From: Latrodectus hesperus
Lineage: Eukaryota > Arthropoda > Arachnida > Araneae > Theridiidae
DNA length: 64,000 bases
Direction: 5' to 3'
NCBI GenBank assembly: GCA_037975125.1
Contig: CM075862.1
Coordinates: 59,236,779 to 59,300,778, forward strand
The translations under genes were made by a program, and so were the position numbers. The notes below the pieces were generated by a model. It was not told where the DNA came from and made no database searches. It saw only the letters and a list, made by a program, of their open reading frames with translations. The number at the start of each line of letters is the position of its first letter. Position 1 is the first letter of the stretch. Below are positions 38,498 to 57,705 of the stretch, one piece after another.

Positions 38498-39045
38498 TTG
38501 AAAAGGGCATGCAAGATATCAAGGCAATGTCGGAAAATAACCTATGATTATATTGATAACTCAGCCAATGACACTATTCAAAAAGGTGGAGCAGATGAAA
38601 ACTTTGTATTACCTAACGTTGTAACAAAAAACCATTCATTGAGCATGGGATCTATCGCCTCAAATTTCACCAGTGAACGTAGAAGAATAAACTATGCATT
38701 GCATAAATACATATCACTCAATAACACTGACAAAGCCTATGGATTAGTCATCTTTTGTGACTCCAAAGATGTCTTAGAAGCATTAAACAATTCTTAATCA
38801 AGTCTAACCCATGATATTATACATCAATTGAATGAAATTGAAAAATTAAGCAAGATTTGTATTCTGCAGTGGATGCCCGTTTAATTTGGTATCTTTTGAA
38901 TTGAAGAGGCTGTTCAACTTGTCAAAGAAAGGAGAAAACTCAATAACGGAAATACCTTCAAAGTCACATTTGACGATGTGAATGCAATTGCAAGATACCA
39001 TATAAGAGAAAAAACCTTTAAAAAGACTCACAGATTTGTGAAATA
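38498..39045 (+). pseudogene. LINE RNase H domain remnant
   Basis: RNase H degrades the RNA strand of the RNA-DNA hybrid made during retrotransposition. The first acidic motif, usually DGS, reads YIDNSANDT at about 38,550. It is followed by KGGADENFVLP, GSIASNFTSERRRINYALHKYI (with the Glu) and LVIFCDSKDVLEAL at about 38,743-38,790 (with the third acid). A stop (TAA) at 38,795 and a frameshift follow. LQWMPV near 38,865 marks the usual W(I/V)P segment, but the expected HVGIxGNExAD block is deleted or scrambled. The tail (FKVTFDDVNAIARYH) runs to TAA near 39,043. The catalytic centre is incomplete. Confidence 0.85.
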
Positions 39046-39060
39046 AATGAAAATAGAGAC

Positions 39061-45219
<6,159 letters not shown>

Positions 45220-45779
45220 TTTATGCAATAATATTGAAAAATTAGGAAAGTATGATCTTACGAAAGTTAAAAACGCATGAACTGAAGATAAGTTTTGATA
45301 GTAAATTTATTAGCATTTCAGCGCATATGAAAGATATCGGAAGAATAAAGCATTGCATCAAAAAGTATGGGCTTTAAATTTTTCCTTTCAGAAATCCCTT
45401 TATAAATTCAGAGATTTTTCAGAATATCATGTTATGCTACAAATAACAAGAAGTACTTCTACTTGTTATTTTTAGCATAACAAGAAACATTCAGGTTTTC
45501 ATAGAGGCAGAAACATAGTTTATCCAATGAGTACATTATAGTTCCTGCATATTGCCATTCACACTAGTCCAATCAGTGTCTTGGAAACAGGAAGAAGAAT
45601 AGCTGCTGAGGGTTATACTGAATAATAGGTAAGAGTTAACAAATCATTAATATCGTAGAGGATATTCTTATGTAGGTTTGTTTACTTTACGTTTAGTATC
45701 TTTTCGGACAGAGCGATGAGTTTTAGATCAACGCAAGCTGTATGGCAATTAATATTTCGGTTTATCTTTTTAAAAAAGT

Positions 45780-46210
45780 ACTGAGACAGAAGACGACTCT
45801 GTTGCACTTAACAACAAAGCTGGATAGCGGATTGACACAAAATACGGTTCTATGGAACGAGTTCGAGGAAAGCCTTCTTAGGAAGGCATACGTGCCTTGA
45901 GATTCGGTGAACGTTAATGGCGCAGTTAAATTTGATATCATTGCATGAGTCAGAAAAGTACAAGTGGGTGTGATGATATGGATATTTTAACGTCAATATC
46001 TGATGCTCATTTCGGTGACCCGAATATTACTGAAACCTTAAAAATTGTGCCTTATCTTTCTGGTCCGTGAAACAACATTTTTCAACAACATGTATTAAGA
46101 GCACATGTTGCATATCATGTTCTAACGATTAGGAATACCTATGGTCGATTATTTTTAGCTGAATATATCACTCTCTGTAACTGTTGCTGGACATAAATTT
46201 CACAAAAGTC
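45780..46210 (+). pseudogene. Old Tc1-like transposase fossil
   Basis: This plus-strand relic has no intact frame. About 45,835-45,895 resembles the second helix-turn-helix region (a TQNTVLWNEFEESLLRK string). About 45,965-45,985 gives GVMIWIF, matching the family GVMVWG block. About 46,075-46,110 gives IFQQHVLRAHVAYHVL, clearly the FQQDNARPHVA motif with the catalytic Asp replaced. The helix-turn-helix part may begin as early as 45,560. No terminal repeats were found. Confidence 0.6.
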
Positions 46211-46266
46211 TGAAAATGCGCGCGCGATAAGAAAAACCTGTAACTATAGAGTTTCTGTTCTCGGAA

Positions 46267-46303
46267 GTCCGTGAAAGGATGTTATTTACAACCTTTCACG
46301 GAC
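46267..46303. repeat. Perfect 12-base inverted repeat
   Basis: GTCCGTGAAAGG pairs exactly with CCTTTCACGGAC around 13 bases. It stands at the downstream edge of the Tc1 fossil. It could be a decayed terminal-repeat remnant or an independent hairpin. Confidence 0.85.
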
Positions 46304-47657
<1,354 letters not shown>

Positions 47658-48498
47658 CAATCTCTCTCTATATATATATTTCGTTTTTTTAGGAAATATT
47701 TTTTTACAGAATTTTCTCACAATTTTTCGCCCCCTGTTAAAAGCACAAAAATAATACAAATATAAGCAATTTAGTTTTATTTTGAAAATGCATTTTAAAT
47801 TTACACACGAATTTTTCAATCCGTTGTCTACGCTTACCTAGGAAGCTAAATTTGTGTTTTGGCAAAGTAATGGATATCATAATTATTTTATTTTATATTG
47901 AAAAATAACTATTTAGACTCACAAGGCTTAAAGAAAACAAAAGCTCAAACTTTTAAATACTGTTTATTTATACTGTTTATTTATACACATATTTTATGCA
48001 TCAGAATTGATTAACGCTTATAATTAAGTAATCAAATTTTCTTCTTAAGCAATCACTTAACCAGAAAAATGTAAATAAGTAAAAAATTAAATTTTTGGTA
48101 ATTTTCTATAAAAATTTTCTTAAGAAAATTTCAAAATGACTCATGGGGTTTATTATATTTTCGAACAATCGTTTCATGTTGAAGATAACATTAATAAAAT
48201 TCTTATGCTTGAACATATATCCTATTTTTACATTTAATGCGAAACTACAAAAAGAGTTTCTTATAATTAGAATTTCTGTTATATTAGGTTTACAATTTCA
48301 TCATTACATACAGATACTGTTTCAAAGAGATTATTATGTAAATTAGAGCTATTCATTGTTGTAGTTCAAATACATTGTTACGAATCAAGTGGATTTGCTA
48401 TTAATTGCATAGTAGTAATTGCAACAATGCCACACAACAATATCGAAGATGTAACAATTGAAACTTATTCACAAGAATACATTTTTCTTCATTTCCAG
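47658..48498. other. AT-rich DNA upstream of the 155-codon ORF
   Basis: No gene was recognised. The last 20 bases form a good splice-acceptor-like sequence (TTTTTCTTCATTTCCAG ending 48,498). If real, this stretch would be intron or intergenic DNA before the ORF exon. Confidence 0.5.
48497..48498 (+). promoter_or_regulatory. Putative splice acceptor before the 155-codon ORF
   Basis: A pyrimidine-rich stretch ends in CAG at 48,498, 91 bases before the ATG. It suggests a spliced 5' untranslated region. It is a sequence match only. Confidence 0.35.
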
Positions 48499-48589
48499 TT
48501 AAGCCTTTGTGTGTGAAACTGCGAATTTTTGTGCTCTATTTGAGTGTGATTTACAACGTCTAATTCATTCGAAATAATCTCTTGTTACC

Positions 48590-49057
48590 ATGGGTAACTT
48601 TATTAGTTTAGCGTTACGGACTCTGTCCGATTATTTTAGTATTTTCTTATTTGATATACAGCCCCTTGAGGATGGTAGCGACTTAGAATCTAGTGAGGAA
48701 AATTTAAGCGACTGTGATTCTGAATATTTTGATGCAGAATCCGATTCAGGGGGGAACTGTGAGATTAGAAATGACCCCTGGGAGAATTTGCGCTTGGATT
48801 ACGTGCATGGAAGGGGTGAGTATCAGACCCAGGGGGAAAACTCATCCTCAGATAGCGAGATCTCCCTTGCACGCACGTACACACCAGACCCCGAAGTCCT
48901 ACCATCCCCTGTTCCTCCTCCCTTAGATGAAAACCTTTCGGCAGATTCTGAGGTGGATTTTCCGGTTTCAACTCTTTTTCGAAATCGGAACACCCGCCGT
49001 CAAAATTTGAGGAATAGAATTAGGCGTTTCTTCAGGAAATGTTGCTGTTGCTGCTAA
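48590..49057 (+). CDS. Unknown 155-residue acidic protein with lipidation-type ends
   Basis: This is the only long, intact ORF in the window without a simple-repeat or transposase explanation. The ATG at 48,590 has a strong context (ACCATGG). Residues 1-6, MGNFIS, fit the N-myristoylation consensus (Gly2, Ser6). Residues 4-22 are hydrophobic or amphipathic. Residues 24-97 are rich in Asp, Glu and Ser, with casein-kinase-2-type sites such as SSDSE. A proline block spans about 99-111, and residues 131-150 are strongly basic, ending RRFFRK before five cysteines at the very C-terminus, a likely palmitoylation site. I infer a peripheral membrane protein anchored at one or both ends; no catalytic domain is visible. 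Base composition is much less AT-rich than the flanks. The family is not recognised: lineage-specific gene, mobile-element protein and endogenous viral protein are all possible. A GTGAGTAT at about 48,816 could act as a splice donor and cut the ORF. Confidence 0.5.
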   Translation: MGNFISLALRTLSDYFSIFLFDIQPLEDGSDLESSEENLSDCDSEYFDAESDSGGNCEIRNDPWENLRLDYVHGRGEYQTQGENSSSDSEISLARTYTPDPEVLPSPVPPPLDENLSADSEVDFPVSTLFRNRNTRRQNLRNRIRRFFRKCCCCC

Positions 49058-50513
49058 CATCTTTGCAAACTAATTGTGATGACTTTATTGTCATATATTT
49101 TCATTACGGCGGGAGCATAGCTCCTGGCAGGGTCATCCAAGCCGTGAAGGCCATTCCATTTTGCCCAGCTAAAGCTAACAGGCGTGCCTCGGAGAAGAAG
49201 TAGACTTCTACCAATAGATTGTCAATAGTACTCCAGGTCTCTGCGGATTGCAGAAGATGCAACTCTTTCCTTTTATTGTGACTTGATTTGCCATCCACCT
49301 TTAATGAGGTTACTACTGAGAGTAGAAAAAAGCTATGGATGTCTGGAGGGTTACACCTGTTCATAACAGGTATCCTAAAAAACGCCTTGCTGGTGCCTTG
49401 CTTTTTGAGGGAACTAAAAGGAAGCCAACATTTCACACAACTGCATTTCACACTTCACCAGTGGTCACCTAAGGGGCCTCAAATATGTGCAGGGTCAAAA
49501 GACTTTTAGTCTGGGCACAAAATGTAAAGCTGAACAGGCATTGCCTAAGCATATCTTGAGCTGCTTGAATTTTGACTTGGGAGAGGCTTTTTCAAAACTC
49601 CGTATATTTTTGGATTTCCTGGCTGTTTATGGATTTATGAAGTTAGTCTAGTATTGGAATTGGACCATCTGTTATCAGTAACAACAACTTTATGCAGCAT
49701 ATTTTTATAAACTTTCCCTAGTTTACTGGGATATGAAATAGTAGCAGTTAATCATTGTACTGCAAAACTCTGGAAAATTGTTGTTATCTTATTCGTACTC
49801 ATGGATCTGGTGGGCATATAAATCAACAGCCACCAATAAAATATATTTGCTATCTATGATTACAATAAGGATAGCTCTCTTGTCACCATTGCTAGAACAT
49901 TCATCTTTCCAACAGGTGTCAAATACTATGATATTGTACAACACAAGATACTAATGATATTTGAAATCATCTATTATACTTCATGGTTTGACTCGCTAAG
50001 ATCACATTTTGGTCATGAAATATAATGCTGTTGGAACTGGAAACTAAAATGAATTCCGAACCACTACAGACATCTACATTTGAGGTCAAATCTATGATTT
50101 GCTGAAATGAAATGTATGGAGTTAAACATGAAACTTTCCACTCTGGAAGCAGCCTTACTTGTTTTAAGCAAGGATGTTAGAAAAAAAACTCTGGAATTTT
50201 TATTATGAACTAAGATGCAATATTGGAACATATGACGAAAGAATTTCATGTGAAAATGCGAATGTTGGTAAATCAGAAAACTCTGCTTTATCATTATATC
50301 ACTCTGGTTCTACAGTAAACTTTAACTTTTGGAGAGTGGATACTTTATTACTTTACACTTTATTTTACAACACTATCTGACTTACTTTACAACATTATCT
50401 GAGACCATTAGCACTGCATTAAAGAGAAGCCAGAAACCAAGCCACTTTTACGAAAGTAAATTTGTTGATGTGCAATTTTGTATGCATTTCATATCTATAT
50501 TTTAATAAACGTC
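49058..50513 (+). other. Possible long 3' untranslated region
   Basis: This stretch is less AT-rich than most of the window at its start (to about 49,560) and has no plus-strand domain. It leads to an AATAAA at 50,514. On the minus strand it holds a 115-codon ORF (49,104-49,451) whose stop is only 15 bases from a minus-strand AATAAA (49,084-49,089). So the alternative is an antisense gene or a repeat with its own 3' end converging on the 155-codon ORF. Confidence 0.35.
49104..49451 (-). CDS. Doubtful 115-codon minus-strand ORF
   Basis: This unrecognised ORF ends GAMLPP with TAA, followed 15 bases later by AATAAA. It encodes strings such as NLLVEVYFFSEARLLALAGQ with no known motif. It could be the 3' end of a transcribed repeat, or antisense to the 3' region of the plus-strand gene. 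The start is arbitrary. Composition is balanced compared with flanks, which argues slightly against pure chance. Confidence 0.25.
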   Translation of the reverse strand: MKCSCVKCWLPFSSLKKQGTSKAFFRIPVMNRCNPPDIHSFFLLSVVTSLKVDGKSSHNKRKELHLLQSAETWSTIDNLLVEVYFFSEARLLALAGQNGMAFTAWMTLPGAMLPP

Positions 50514-50519
50514 AAGTGT
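50514..50519 (+). terminator. Putative polyadenylation signal
   Basis: This is an AATAAA hexamer after an A/T-rich stretch, the first on the plus strand that would suit the 48,590 gene. Another occurs at 50,740-50,745. Confidence 0.35.
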
Positions 50520-50848
50520 ACAAAAGTTCATTTTACCACTCAACTTTAAGAGTTTGCCTACATGCCAATATGCAAGACTTCAGCTAAGAAATCCAACTTT
50601 AAAAAAATGCATGATCCAGAACATTCATCAAAGCACGTTGCAGATGGCAAAGCATGATTTTTACTATTTTTTATTCTATTTCATATCTAAATATATTATC
50701 ATATACATTTTATATTGTATACAGACATCTTTTCATTTGAATAAATGCCATTAACACTTTAAATTTGAGTGTCTTTTTGTTCGTACAATATTAACATTAA
50801 TTGCTACATATAAAATGCATCTGTGGAATAATTTTTCTATAGAATGGT
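50520..50848. other. No gene seen
   Basis: This is transitional AT-rich sequence between the possible 3' end of the 155-codon gene and the MITE. It holds a second AATAAA at 50,740. Confidence 0.5.
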
Positions 50849-50856
50849 TTTAAGAT

Positions 50857-51125
50857 TGGACACAGATGCTGTATAATCTAGGATTGCCATATTATGAGTT
50901 TGGTAACAGTTTTGGCGGATTTTCATATGTATTGTGTCAACCTGGTTCTTATTGAGTCCTAGATATATGGAGACTTATAAGAATTATGTAGAAAATTCTA
51001 TTTTAGCAACCCAGGTATTTACGTCATTGCGCATGTCACAATACGTCATCTTGATAATATTTCTTCATCGCAAAAAAAAAAAAAAATCTCAGAATTTAGC
51101 ATTTAGGATTACATGGCATCTGTGC
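50857..51125 (+). mobile_element. MITE copy A
   Basis: The 269-base element starts TGGACACAGATGCTGTATAA and ends with the inverse of GCACAGATGCCATGTAATCC, giving terminal inverted repeats of about 18 bases. It is flanked by an exact 8-base duplication TTTAAGAT (50,849-50,856 and 51,126-51,133). An 8-base target duplication points to the hAT superfamily. It has no coding capacity. A (A)14 run lies inside at about 51,072. Confidence 0.88.
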
Positions 51126-51133
51126 TTTAAGAT

Positions 51134-51799
51134 ATTCATCATAATAAAAATTATTCCATAATTAACAAGACAAATTTAAAAGATATAATTTCAAAAAATT
51201 AATCAAAATTAATGTGTCATTATTTTAATAATTCATATTTAATAAGTATTTATAATTTAATCTGCTTTAATCTAATGAAGTGGCAGATAAAGGAAGTTAA
51301 CCTGAATTTCAAACAGTTACTGTGATTTAAATTTATATTCTTTTATCGCCAAAGATTTCAAAGATTAAGAAGTTGGCGATTAAAAAATAGTAATTGTTTC
51401 AAGATCTACGTTCTGTGAAGTGTAAACATATAACAATTGTAAAATAAGATTTTCATTGAAAGTAATCTGGTCCTATTGAATATCCTATGATGCAGAATAT
51501 TTGAGATTGCATACACAAACCAAATGCGCGGATTATAGTTTAGTATTTTATGGCAAACAAACATTGCAAGAATCAAAATTTTTCTTATCTAAACACTTAT
51601 AAGCTGTGCGTACGGATGTATTTGTAAGCGGTAAACTATTTCTTAAAGGGGTCATAGTTATCTCAATGGCCTTCTTGACAATTGTGCCGCTATGCAGTGT
51701 TTTATAGTGTCTTCTATTATAACTAAATATTGAATAGCATGGTTATGTCATTAATTCAATATTAAATACATTTAGTTAAATTCCCTACAACAAATATAG
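51134..51799. other. Spacer between the two MITEs
   Basis: This is AT-rich DNA without a recognised feature. With the two MITEs it would form the loop of a long inverted repeat. Confidence 0.55.
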
Positions 51800-52056
51800 G
51801 CACAGATGCCGTATATTCCAGAATGTTAAATTCTTGATATTTTTGTCATGAAGAAATGATGCCAAGATGCCATATTGTGACGTGCGCGATACTAGTAAAT
51901 ACTAGGAATTTCAAAGTAGAATTTTCTGCATAAATCTTGTAGGTCTCCATATCTATGACGTAATAAAAACCAGGCTGCAAAATACATCAGAAAATCCAAT
52001 AAAAATATCACCAAGCTCAAAATTTGGCATCTTTGATTATACGGCATCGGTGTCCA
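51800..52056 (-). mobile_element. MITE copy B (opposite orientation)
   Basis: The reverse complement of this segment aligns along its whole length with copy A, including GGAGACCTACAAGATTTATG against GGAGACTTATAAGAATTATG and the ends TGGACACCGATGCCGTATAA and GGCACAGATGCCGTATAT. The flanks (AAATATAG and AAATTATA) could be a decayed 8-base duplication. Confidence 0.85.
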
Positions 52057-53326
52057 AAATTATATCAAAAGGCAACACAAATGAACTATGCGAAAAGAAT
52101 CTTCAGGCCTCTATGTTACAGCGGTCATAGATATAAGCCCAAAATTTAATAAAAACTAATATATTTCTTAAAAAATTTGGTAGTAAAATTTTGTAATTAA
52201 TAATTATTTAGTGAGTGTTAAGATATATACTCTATGTAATTATGGTAATTTGAATCATAAGTCTAGTGCGTTGCGAAAGATGTCTTCAACTGAACTTGTG
52301 CTTAATACCTACATAAAATGGACTGCAATAATTTATACATTGCTTGGATTGAATTCGAGTTAGAGACAGAATGAATAAACTTAGCAAATCATGAGAATCT
52401 TTCAAATTGCTTTTATAATAATAAATTCTTGGAGCATAATGTTCCATCATCAGATCTCTCCACCTCGTAATTTCTTAACTGATGAGGCCAACGATATATG
52501 ATAGTCCTTTCTCAAGCTTCTAAATCGTATAATCAGAACTTTGCAAAATAAATCAAGAACGTTTCAAATATTCTTACAAGAACTAAAATACAAAAATATT
52601 TGCATCACTTTTAGTCAAGATATGCTTTGTTCCCCTTAGAAGGATTATATTTTTCAGTAGATCCTCTGCTGATGCCATCTATTGAAGGAATTTAAGTCAA
52701 ATTTTTACTTTCACCTTCATAGTGAAGTGATTAAACGAAAGACGCAACCTATTGACTTAAATTCGCATATCCAACGGCATAGCGAACTTGGCTAATCCAA
52801 GTGTCATAAATAACAAAAACAACATTTTTTTTTCATATTTTCCCGATTTAATTGTTGATTTTACTGTCATAGTCTAGACTTTTAGAATGCCTAATCAAAT
52901 CTACTTCGATATCCATGATAAATTCTAGAGAATAAAAAAGAACAAAACGCGAGAGAGGAAGTCAATATCATTATGGGAGCGAGTAGTCATCAACAAAGAA
53001 AACCTGATCATGCCCAAAACAACTAGGAGATTTACTTTCTGGGCACTAGATTCAAACAATTTCAAAATATTTTGAAATTGTTTATTAAAAAACTGGTGAT
53101 CCAGTGATTTCCAGTTTTGCATGATTTTGATGAACTGAAACAAAGGAATGAAATTCTATTAAATTAAATAAGTAAATATGAAGTTACTGTACTTTGTCTT
53201 TTTAAATATTATTATTTTTATCCTCCTACCTCCTGTGCAAACAATTAAATAGGTTTGATTTCTTTGTTGCTCTAAGGCTATTTTTTTAAATCAAGGATTA
53301 TTAAGAACAGAATCTACAATTTATGG
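52057..53326. other. No recognised gene; a perfect palindrome at 53.05 kb
   Basis: Composition is moderately AT-rich. A minus-strand frame at 52,925-53,143 has no recognisable domain. A perfect palindrome lies at 53,054-53,083 (separate entry). Confidence 0.5.
53054..53083. repeat. Perfect 30-base palindrome
   Basis: AAACAATTTCAAAAT is followed directly by its exact reverse complement with no spacer. Confidence 0.9.
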
Positions 53327-53611
53327 AACTAAACAAAACTCTATGGCACGACAGCCTATGCGGGCCAATGCCTACAGTGCCCATATCTATTTTCTTCACC
53401 AGAAGGCCCTGAGGTGCGAAGCATATGTGCCGATTAAGTGGTCAATTTAATGCGAAACTCCCAGTGTTTAGTTTCCAACCATGCTTGGTACTCAGTTTAT
53501 CTAACCACTGAAGTGATGGAAGGCTGAATTGACATTGCCCAGACCGAGAAATGAACCTCGGACTTTTACTTTGGAAACGTGAAACGTTATCACTGAGCCA
53601 CCGGGCTTCTT
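53327..53611 (-). mobile_element. tRNA-derived SINE, family 1, copy 2
   Basis: This copy aligns end to end with 15,030-15,318. On the minus strand the head reads GGTGGCTCAGTGATAACG, then a GTCCGAGGTTCATTTCTC B-box region. The shared body includes CCAAGCATGC/CCATGGTTGG-type blocks and the GTGCCATAGAG 3' end. No clear target duplication was found, consistent with greater age or a damaged flank. Confidence 0.85.
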
Positions 53612-53825
53612 GCATCGGCTTTAAGGTTTCACTTCAAGAGGATTCCGAAATACTACGATTGTTGTCGTATCAGAAATCTTGTTCTGAGTGATTTCTTCTT
53701 CACAAAATAATAACAAGCCCAATTGTCTTTTAACTCAAAATTAATTCTCAATAATTATTTTCGATTTTAATTTACTTCTAACCACAATCGACTGGTGCTA
53801 ATACAATTTTCATAAGATCGCATCT
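53612..53825. other. Short unique spacer
   Basis: Unique sequence between two unrelated SINEs; nothing is recognised. Confidence 0.5.
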
Positions 53826-53837
53826 AGTTGATGATTG

Positions 53838-54114
53838 CCTTCCATCCTGACTAGTGGTCAAAATGCCTTATTGTAGACAGGGAGGTCCTGGGTTTGAATC
53901 CCAGTTCGGGCATAGATGCACTTTCTTTTTCTGTCTATGCTGTCTTTATCCTTTCCTTGTATGAATTGGTTGTCAATAGCTGCCTACCCTATAAACGGGT
54001 ACCTAGGGCATGTGTGTACTGAGGAAGTAGGACTCCACACCAAAATATGGATCAGTTGGAAAAGTGGAGCTGCGCCTTCCATAATGCCAGCTCAGTGAGC
54101 AAGACAACAACAAC
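53838..54114 (+). mobile_element. tRNA-derived SINE, family 2, full length
   Basis: The plus-strand head contains CTAGTGGTCAAAATGC (A-box region) and GGTTTGAATCC (B box, almost the tRNA consensus) ending CCCAGTTCGGGCA. The body runs to an ACAACAACAAC tail. An exact 12-base duplication AGTTGATGATTG flanks it (53,826-53,837 and 54,115-54,126). The intact B box and perfect duplication suggest it is the youngest retroposon in the window. Confidence 0.93.
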
Positions 54115-54126
54115 AGTTGATGATTG

Positions 54127-56296
<2,170 letters not shown>

Positions 56297-56304
56297 TATA
56301 TATA
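56297..56304. repeat. (TA)4 between two Tc1 elements
   Basis: Only eight bases separate two unrelated Tc1 elements. They supply a TA duplication to each and look like the remnant of the (TA)n tract left of 54,772. Confidence 0.85.
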
Positions 56305-57703
56305 TACTATTGGACATTATAATTGCTACACCAAGAATGAATGCCAATAACAGAACGATATTTATTGGACACATACAATATAGTGGAAAGTACAAGTGAT
56401 TAGATTTACAGGAAATTAGGATGTATAGATCTTGAGAAATCAGTACCCAGAGCAGCCACCTCTGGCTGCAATAACAGCATTTATCCGCCTAGGCATGGAG
56501 TCAAACAGATTAGCATGTACGGGGATCTCAGTCCATGCAGCTTCAACACTATGCCACAGTTCATTGACAGTAGTGGATGGTGAGTGATGGTGTGCCAATC
56601 GCTCGGCAACCATTGACCACACGTTCTCAATTGGTGACAGATCAGGAGAACGTGCTGGCCAGGGTAACAGTCGAACCTGTTCTGTATCAAGGAAGTTCAG
56701 AACAGTACTGGCAACATGCGGTTGTGCATTATCCTGTTGAAACAAAGCATTAGGCCGGCCTCGAAGATAGGGCAGAGCCACGGGCCTTAACACATCAAAA
56801 ATGTAATTGTTGCTGTTCAAAGTGCCGGTAATGCGAACAAGATGTGATCGAGACGTGTATCCAATGGCACCCCATACCATCACTCCCTCAGATTGGCCAG
56901 TATGGCGATGTCCAATGCAAGATGGCAATGCGCTTTCTCCACGATGCCTCCAAACACGGATGCGGCCATCATGGTCCTGTATACAGAACCGAGATTCATC
57001 TGTAAAGATGACGAGATGCCATTCCCGCGTTCAGGTTCGTCGCTGATCACACCATTGAAGGCGCTCCTGTCAGTGACGCAGCGTCAATGGTAGCCGATGC
57101 CATTGTCGCCGTGCATGCTGCTGCAAACGTCGTCGAACTGTTCGAGCAGAAACTTGTTGCCTTGCAAATGACTCCATTTCTCGACTCAGGGTTTGTGACG
57201 TGACTGTACGATCCCTTGTGACCATGCGGATAAGATGTCTGTCTTCTCAGCTGTTAGTGATGGGGGGTCGCTGAGATCCAGCATGACGTTCCGTATGATT
57301 GTCCTGAACCCATCGATTCCATACATCGATTCTGCTAACAATTATGGGGTCTTGACCGACGCGAGCAGCAATATTGCGGTACGATAAACCGCAATCCCGG
57401 TAGGCTATAATCCTTCCTCGATCAAAGTCAGACACCTGCTGATAGGCATTTCTTCTTCTTACACGAGGCATTACAACAACTTTCTTTGCCGAAAATAACG
57501 TTGAAACGGAAATTGAGTATGAGAAAACTGCTGTCAAATCTCTGGTTTTATACATATTGTAGATGTCGCTACTGTCGCCTGCTTTGTATGAATGCGCTGA
57601 AAATCTACTCATTTGTATATCACAGCAAGTTCTACCTGTCATGCAAATTGCACGTGTGTGATGTGCCGCTTTCCTGGTGTAGCAATTTTAATGGCCAGTA
57701 GTG
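56305..57703 (-). mobile_element. Tc1-like transposon, family A, copy 2
   Basis: The 1.4-kb element lies between TA dinucleotides (56,303-56,304 and 57,704-57,705). The right end reads, inverted, CACTACTGGCCATTAAAATT and matches copy 1 exactly. The left end is slightly diverged (TACTATTGGACATTATAATT). It is nearly collinear with copy 1 at 20,406-21,815. Confidence 0.95.
56440..57471 (-). pseudogene. Tc1-like DD34E transposase, inactivated (copy 2)
   Basis: Here the start ATG is intact at 57,471 (MPRVRRRNAYQQVSDFD), giving the best view of the N-terminus. A helix-turn-helix follows (GLSYRNIAARVGQD...VSRI). The catalytic region from the first Asp to the stop is open: FTDESRF, GVMVWGAIGY, LFQQDNAQPH, ARSPDLSPIENVW, ending GGCSGY. 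It is nevertheless dead. A TGA at 57,247 replaces an Arg codon after TNS, with an extra G just beforehand shifting the frame. The same TGA seen in copy 1 lies at 57,031-57,033, 11 codons before the first catalytic Asp. A short deletion removes residues near the C-terminus (PVHANLFDS against PAHTIQSLFDS). Confidence 0.93.
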
Positions 57704-57705
57704 TA

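Larger units (their letters stand above)
35561..39060 (+). mobile_element. Non-LTR retrotransposon relic (endonuclease, RT, RNase H)
   Basis: About 3.5 kb of plus-strand sequence carries, in the standard order, an apurinic-type endonuclease, a reverse transcriptase and an RNase H domain, preceded by a GC-richer 5' region. An APE endonuclease plus C-terminal RNase H is the layout of the I/R1/Jockey-related LINE groups; the exact clade cannot be set by eye. No long terminal repeats are present. Stops and frameshifts are frequent and the RT is internally deleted, so it is dead. Its ends are approximate and no target duplication was found. Confidence 0.85.

Noticed and set aside
52925..53143. A 72-codon minus-strand gene
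   Set aside because: It spans the perfect palindrome, has no domain and ends in a hydrophobic AT-rich run; an upstream acceptor-like site alone is not enough.
53840..53915. A functional tRNA gene
   Set aside because: The A and B boxes and GTTCGGGCA-type end are tRNA-like, but the acceptor stem does not close properly. The sequence continues into a SINE body flanked by a target duplication.
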